A stretch of 64,000 bases of DNA. Source: an uncultured Erysipelotrichaceae bacterium. GTDB taxonomy: Bacteria > Bacillota_I > Bacilli_A > RFN20 > CAG-826. Below the pieces are notes generated by a model that saw only the letters and a list, made by a program, of their open reading frames with translations, did not search any database and was not told the origin of the DNA. Below, in pieces: positions 62,153 to 64,000 of the stretch; position 1 is the stretch's first letter, and every line of letters begins with the position of its first letter. Position numbers and translations under genes: made by a program. The DNA is taken from contig CADBXE010000001.1 of the NCBI GenBank assembly GCA_902798595.1, positions 62,001-126,000 of the forward strand. The letters are read 5' to 3'.

Positions 62153-62635
62153 ATGAAAACCAAAATCTTAGAGTTATTAGAAAAGAATGCGAAGCTTTCC
62201 GCTAAGGAAATCGCTAAAGAATTAGGCTTAAAAGAAAAGGAAGTTATCCAGCTTGTTGGAGAGTTAGAAGCAGATAAAGTTATCTGTGGCTATAACGCTA
62301 TTATCAACTGGGATAAACTTACCGAAGAAAAAGTCGACGCTTTGATTGAACTTAAAGTTGCGCCACAACGTGGCACTGGTTTTGATAGAATCGCCGACCG
62401 AATTGCGAGATTTGATGAAGTTGACTCTGTTTATTTAATGTCAGGTGGTTATGACTTCATGGTTATCGTTAATGGTAAGTCCATGAAAGAAGTATCATCC
62501 TTCGTCTTTAATAAACTAGCGACACTTGATTACATTCAAAGTACTGCTACTCACTTTGTTTTAAAGAAATATAAGGACCACGGGGTTAAATTATTAGATA
62601 AAACATTCGATAGAAGAACTAACGTCGTATTATGA
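62153..62635 (+). CDS. Lrp/AsnC-family transcriptional regulator
   Basis: 160 aa. Winged helix-turn-helix at residues 1-55 (LELLEKNAKLSAKEIAKELGLKEKEVIQLVGELEADKVI) and a RAM/AsnC effector domain at about 68-150 (VDALIELKVAP, DSVYLMSGGYDFMVIVNGKSM). Such proteins bind amino acids and control amino-acid genes. Its stop overlaps the aminotransferase start by 4 nt (ATGA), so it likely regulates that gene and responds to an amino acid. Confidence 0.92.
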   Translation: MKTKILELLEKNAKLSAKEIAKELGLKEKEVIQLVGELEADKVICGYNAIINWDKLTEEKVDALIELKVAPQRGTGFDRIADRIARFDEVDSVYLMSGGYDFMVIVNGKSMKEVSSFVFNKLATLDYIQSTATHFVLKKYKDHGVKLLDKTFDRRTNVVL

Positions 62636-63786
62636 GAGATTTCGTATCAGACAAAATAAAGAATATTAAACCTTCTGGTATCAGAAAGTTCTTTGATATT
62701 GCTAATAGTATTGAAGACTGTATCTCTTTAGGTGTTGGGGAACCTGATTTTGAAACACCTTGGCATATTACAGAAGAAGGTATCTATTCCTTAGAACAAG
62801 GAAGGACATTCTATACCTCTAATCAAGGTTTACCAGAATTAAGAGAAGAAATCGCTAAATGGAATAAGCGTAAATATAATCTTGATTATAGTAAGGATGA
62901 AGTCATTATCACCTGTGGTGGCTCAGAAGCTATCGATATCGCCCTAAGAGCGACATTAAACCCAGGGGATGAGGTAATTATCCTTGAACCTAATTACGTC
63001 TGCTACGAGCCCGATATTATTCTCGCTGGTGGTGTACCTATTAAGATTAAACTTAAGAACGAAAATGAGTTTAGATTAACTCCAGAAGAATTAGAGAGTG
63101 TTATCACCCCTAAAACAAAGATTCTTTTAATGAACTATCCTAATAACCCCACAGGGGCTATTATGGCTAAAGAGGATTTAGAAAAGATATCTAAGGTTAT
63201 TATTAAACATGACTTATTAGTAATTACTGATGAAATATATAGTGAACTTACATATGAGGGTAAGCACTTTTCTATTGGGGCATTACCAGGTATGAGAGAT
63301 AGAACCATTACCATTAATGGCTTCTCTAAAACATATTCTATGACTGGATGGAGATTAGGCTATGTCATGGGCCCTAGAGTAATTATTGATCAAGTTAAAA
63401 AGATCCATCAATTCGTGGTCATGAGTGCGCCTACTATATCTCAATATGCTGGATTAGAAGCTTTAAGAAATGGCGATAACGATATTGAAAGAATGAAGAA
63501 GGAATACGATAAAAGAAGAAAATACCTTCTCAAAGAATTTGATAGATTAGGTTTACCATGCTTTGAACCTAAAGGAGCATTCTATATCTTCCCTGATATT
63601 AGAAAATACAATATGAGCAGTGAAGAGTTCGCTACGGAGTTATTAAATAAAGAACACGTAGTAGTGGTACCAGGTACCGCTTTCGGGGACAGTGGTGAAG
63701 GATTTGTTAGAATATCCTATGCCTATAGCCTAGATGCTCTAAAGGAAGCAATTAAGAGAATAGAGAGATTTCTCAAATCTTTATAA
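62632..63786 (+). CDS. Class I/II aminotransferase (aspartate aminotransferase family)
   Basis: 384 aa PLP enzyme. GVGEPDFETPWHI, TSNQGLPELREEIAKW, the ITCGGSEAIDIALRAT PLP loop, YPNNPTGAIM, DEIYSELTY, and NGFSKTYSMTGWRLGY with the Schiff-base Lys (about residue 232). C-terminal GAFYIFPDI and VVPGTAFGDSGEGFVRISYA complete the fold. Best match is the PatA/AspC-like fold type I subgroup; amino donor not determined. Coupled to the Lrp-like gene. Confidence 0.93.
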   Translation: MRDFVSDKIKNIKPSGIRKFFDIANSIEDCISLGVGEPDFETPWHITEEGIYSLEQGRTFYTSNQGLPELREEIAKWNKRKYNLDYSKDEVIITCGGSEAIDIALRATLNPGDEVIILEPNYVCYEPDIILAGGVPIKIKLKNENEFRLTPEELESVITPKTKILLMNYPNNPTGAIMAKEDLEKISKVIIKHDLLVITDEIYSELTYEGKHFSIGALPGMRDRTITINGFSKTYSMTGWRLGYVMGPRVIIDQVKKIHQFVVMSAPTISQYAGLEALRNGDNDIERMKKEYDKRRKYLLKEFDRLGLPCFEPKGAFYIFPDIRKYNMSSEEFATELLNKEHVVVVPGTAFGDSGEGFVRISYAYSLDALKEAIKRIERFLKSL

Positions 63787-63836
63787 TAATTTTTCGCTGT
63801 AGTCGGTTTTTTCTTTATAAAAGCTTCATATTATCG

Positions 63837-63868
63837 CATACTATTTTGTGGTGGCATAAAATAGTATG
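63837..63868 (+). promoter_or_regulatory. Inverted repeat embracing the next start codon
   Basis: CATACTATTTT (63837-63847) and AAAATAGTATG (63858-63868) form a perfect 11-bp inverted repeat with a 10-nt loop; the second arm includes the start ATG. It could hide the start codon or be a protein-binding operator. Confidence 0.6.
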
Positions 63869-64000
63869 AAAAAACAATACCAAAACGTTGGTGCTCAGAT
63901 TATTAATCTTGAAAAGAATAAAAATGTTGATAAGGCAACTATCAATTTACGTTGCTTTGAAGAGAAGACTTATTTGGATTTGATAACACCTTATTCGGAT
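63866..64000 (+). CDS. Start of an unknown gene (3' end outside window)
   Basis: 45 codons run open from the ATG at 63866 to the window end, reading MKKQYQNVGAQIINLEKNKN then a segment ending in TYLDLITPYSD. No family assigned with confidence; the last part recalls some Abi-family proteins, but this is too short to judge. No ribosome binding site, and the start codon lies in the inverted repeat described above. Confidence 0.5.
   Translation, partial: MKKQYQNVGAQIINLEKNKNVDKATINLRCFEEKTYLDLITPYSD

Noticed and set aside
1-64000. CRISPR arrays, tRNA or rRNA genes, insertion-sequence transposases and integrases
   Set aside because: None seen on reading both strands; no regularly spaced identical repeats and no transposase or integrase motifs.

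Overview
The window looks like chromosome from a low-GC, AT-rich Firmicute of the Bacilli/Mollicutes-related kind, probably an uncultured host-associated lineage. The grounds are dense, mostly co-oriented genes, AGGAGG-type ribosome binding sites, U-tract terminators, lipobox lipoproteins, DXS/IspH/UppS isoprenoid genes and a Wzx/Wzy capsule locus with a LoaP antiterminator. TGA is used as a stop (for example 3355-3357 and 62633-62635), so this is not the mycoplasma code. No taxonomic search could be run.

Region 1 (1-5660): the end of an OmpR-type response regulator and its histidine kinase, then a VTC-domain protein, a DUF4956 membrane protein and a surface lipoprotein with a BIG2 domain and a Cthe_2159-like carbohydrate-binding domain. 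Region 2 (5660-6975): a protein-free stretch holding an apparent noncoding RNA gene of about 1.04 kb. It has a -10 box, a 13-bp-stem terminator, and three degenerate tandem units of about 300 nt that share hairpins with compensatory base changes. I do not recognise it as a known RNA family. Region 3 (6996-16703): a PlsC-like acyltransferase, a small gene with an elaborate regulatory leader, a MntA/HepT toxin-antitoxin pair, VanZ, dxs, an accessory RhuM/phosphoesterase/HTH cluster, ispH, uppS and an XRE regulator.

Region 4 (16704-38930): a capsule operon. A structured leader with an internal terminator precedes Wzz, a BY-kinase, a PHP phosphatase, LoaP, an initiating sugar transferase, sugar-modifying enzymes, glycosyltransferases, Wzy, Wzx, a CDP-polyol transferase, the dTDP-rhamnose genes and an SDR-cytidylyltransferase fusion. 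The predicted product is a rhamnose- and uronic-acid-containing capsule carrying a polyol phosphate, made on undecaprenyl phosphate (UppS is encoded nearby).

Region 5 (38930-59665): a defence-like island grafted into the capsule locus. It holds a GIY-YIG-like gene, a TIR protein, an ApeA-like HEPN protein, a nucleotidyltransferase-HEPN cassette, a PIN-like protein, a YobI-like NTPase, an SF1 helicase, a CBASS pair (CD-NTase and Cap15-like effector, divergent) and an Avs-like STAND protein with an N-terminal nuclease. Broken capsule genes (3' ends of ugd and capF) and a repeat of about 45-80 bp at 38945, 46211 and 54683 mark module borders, suggesting modular exchange by recombination.

Region 6 (59666-64000): a large lipoprotein, an Lrp regulator, an aminotransferase and the start of one more gene. 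All functions are read from motifs and context; no database search was possible.
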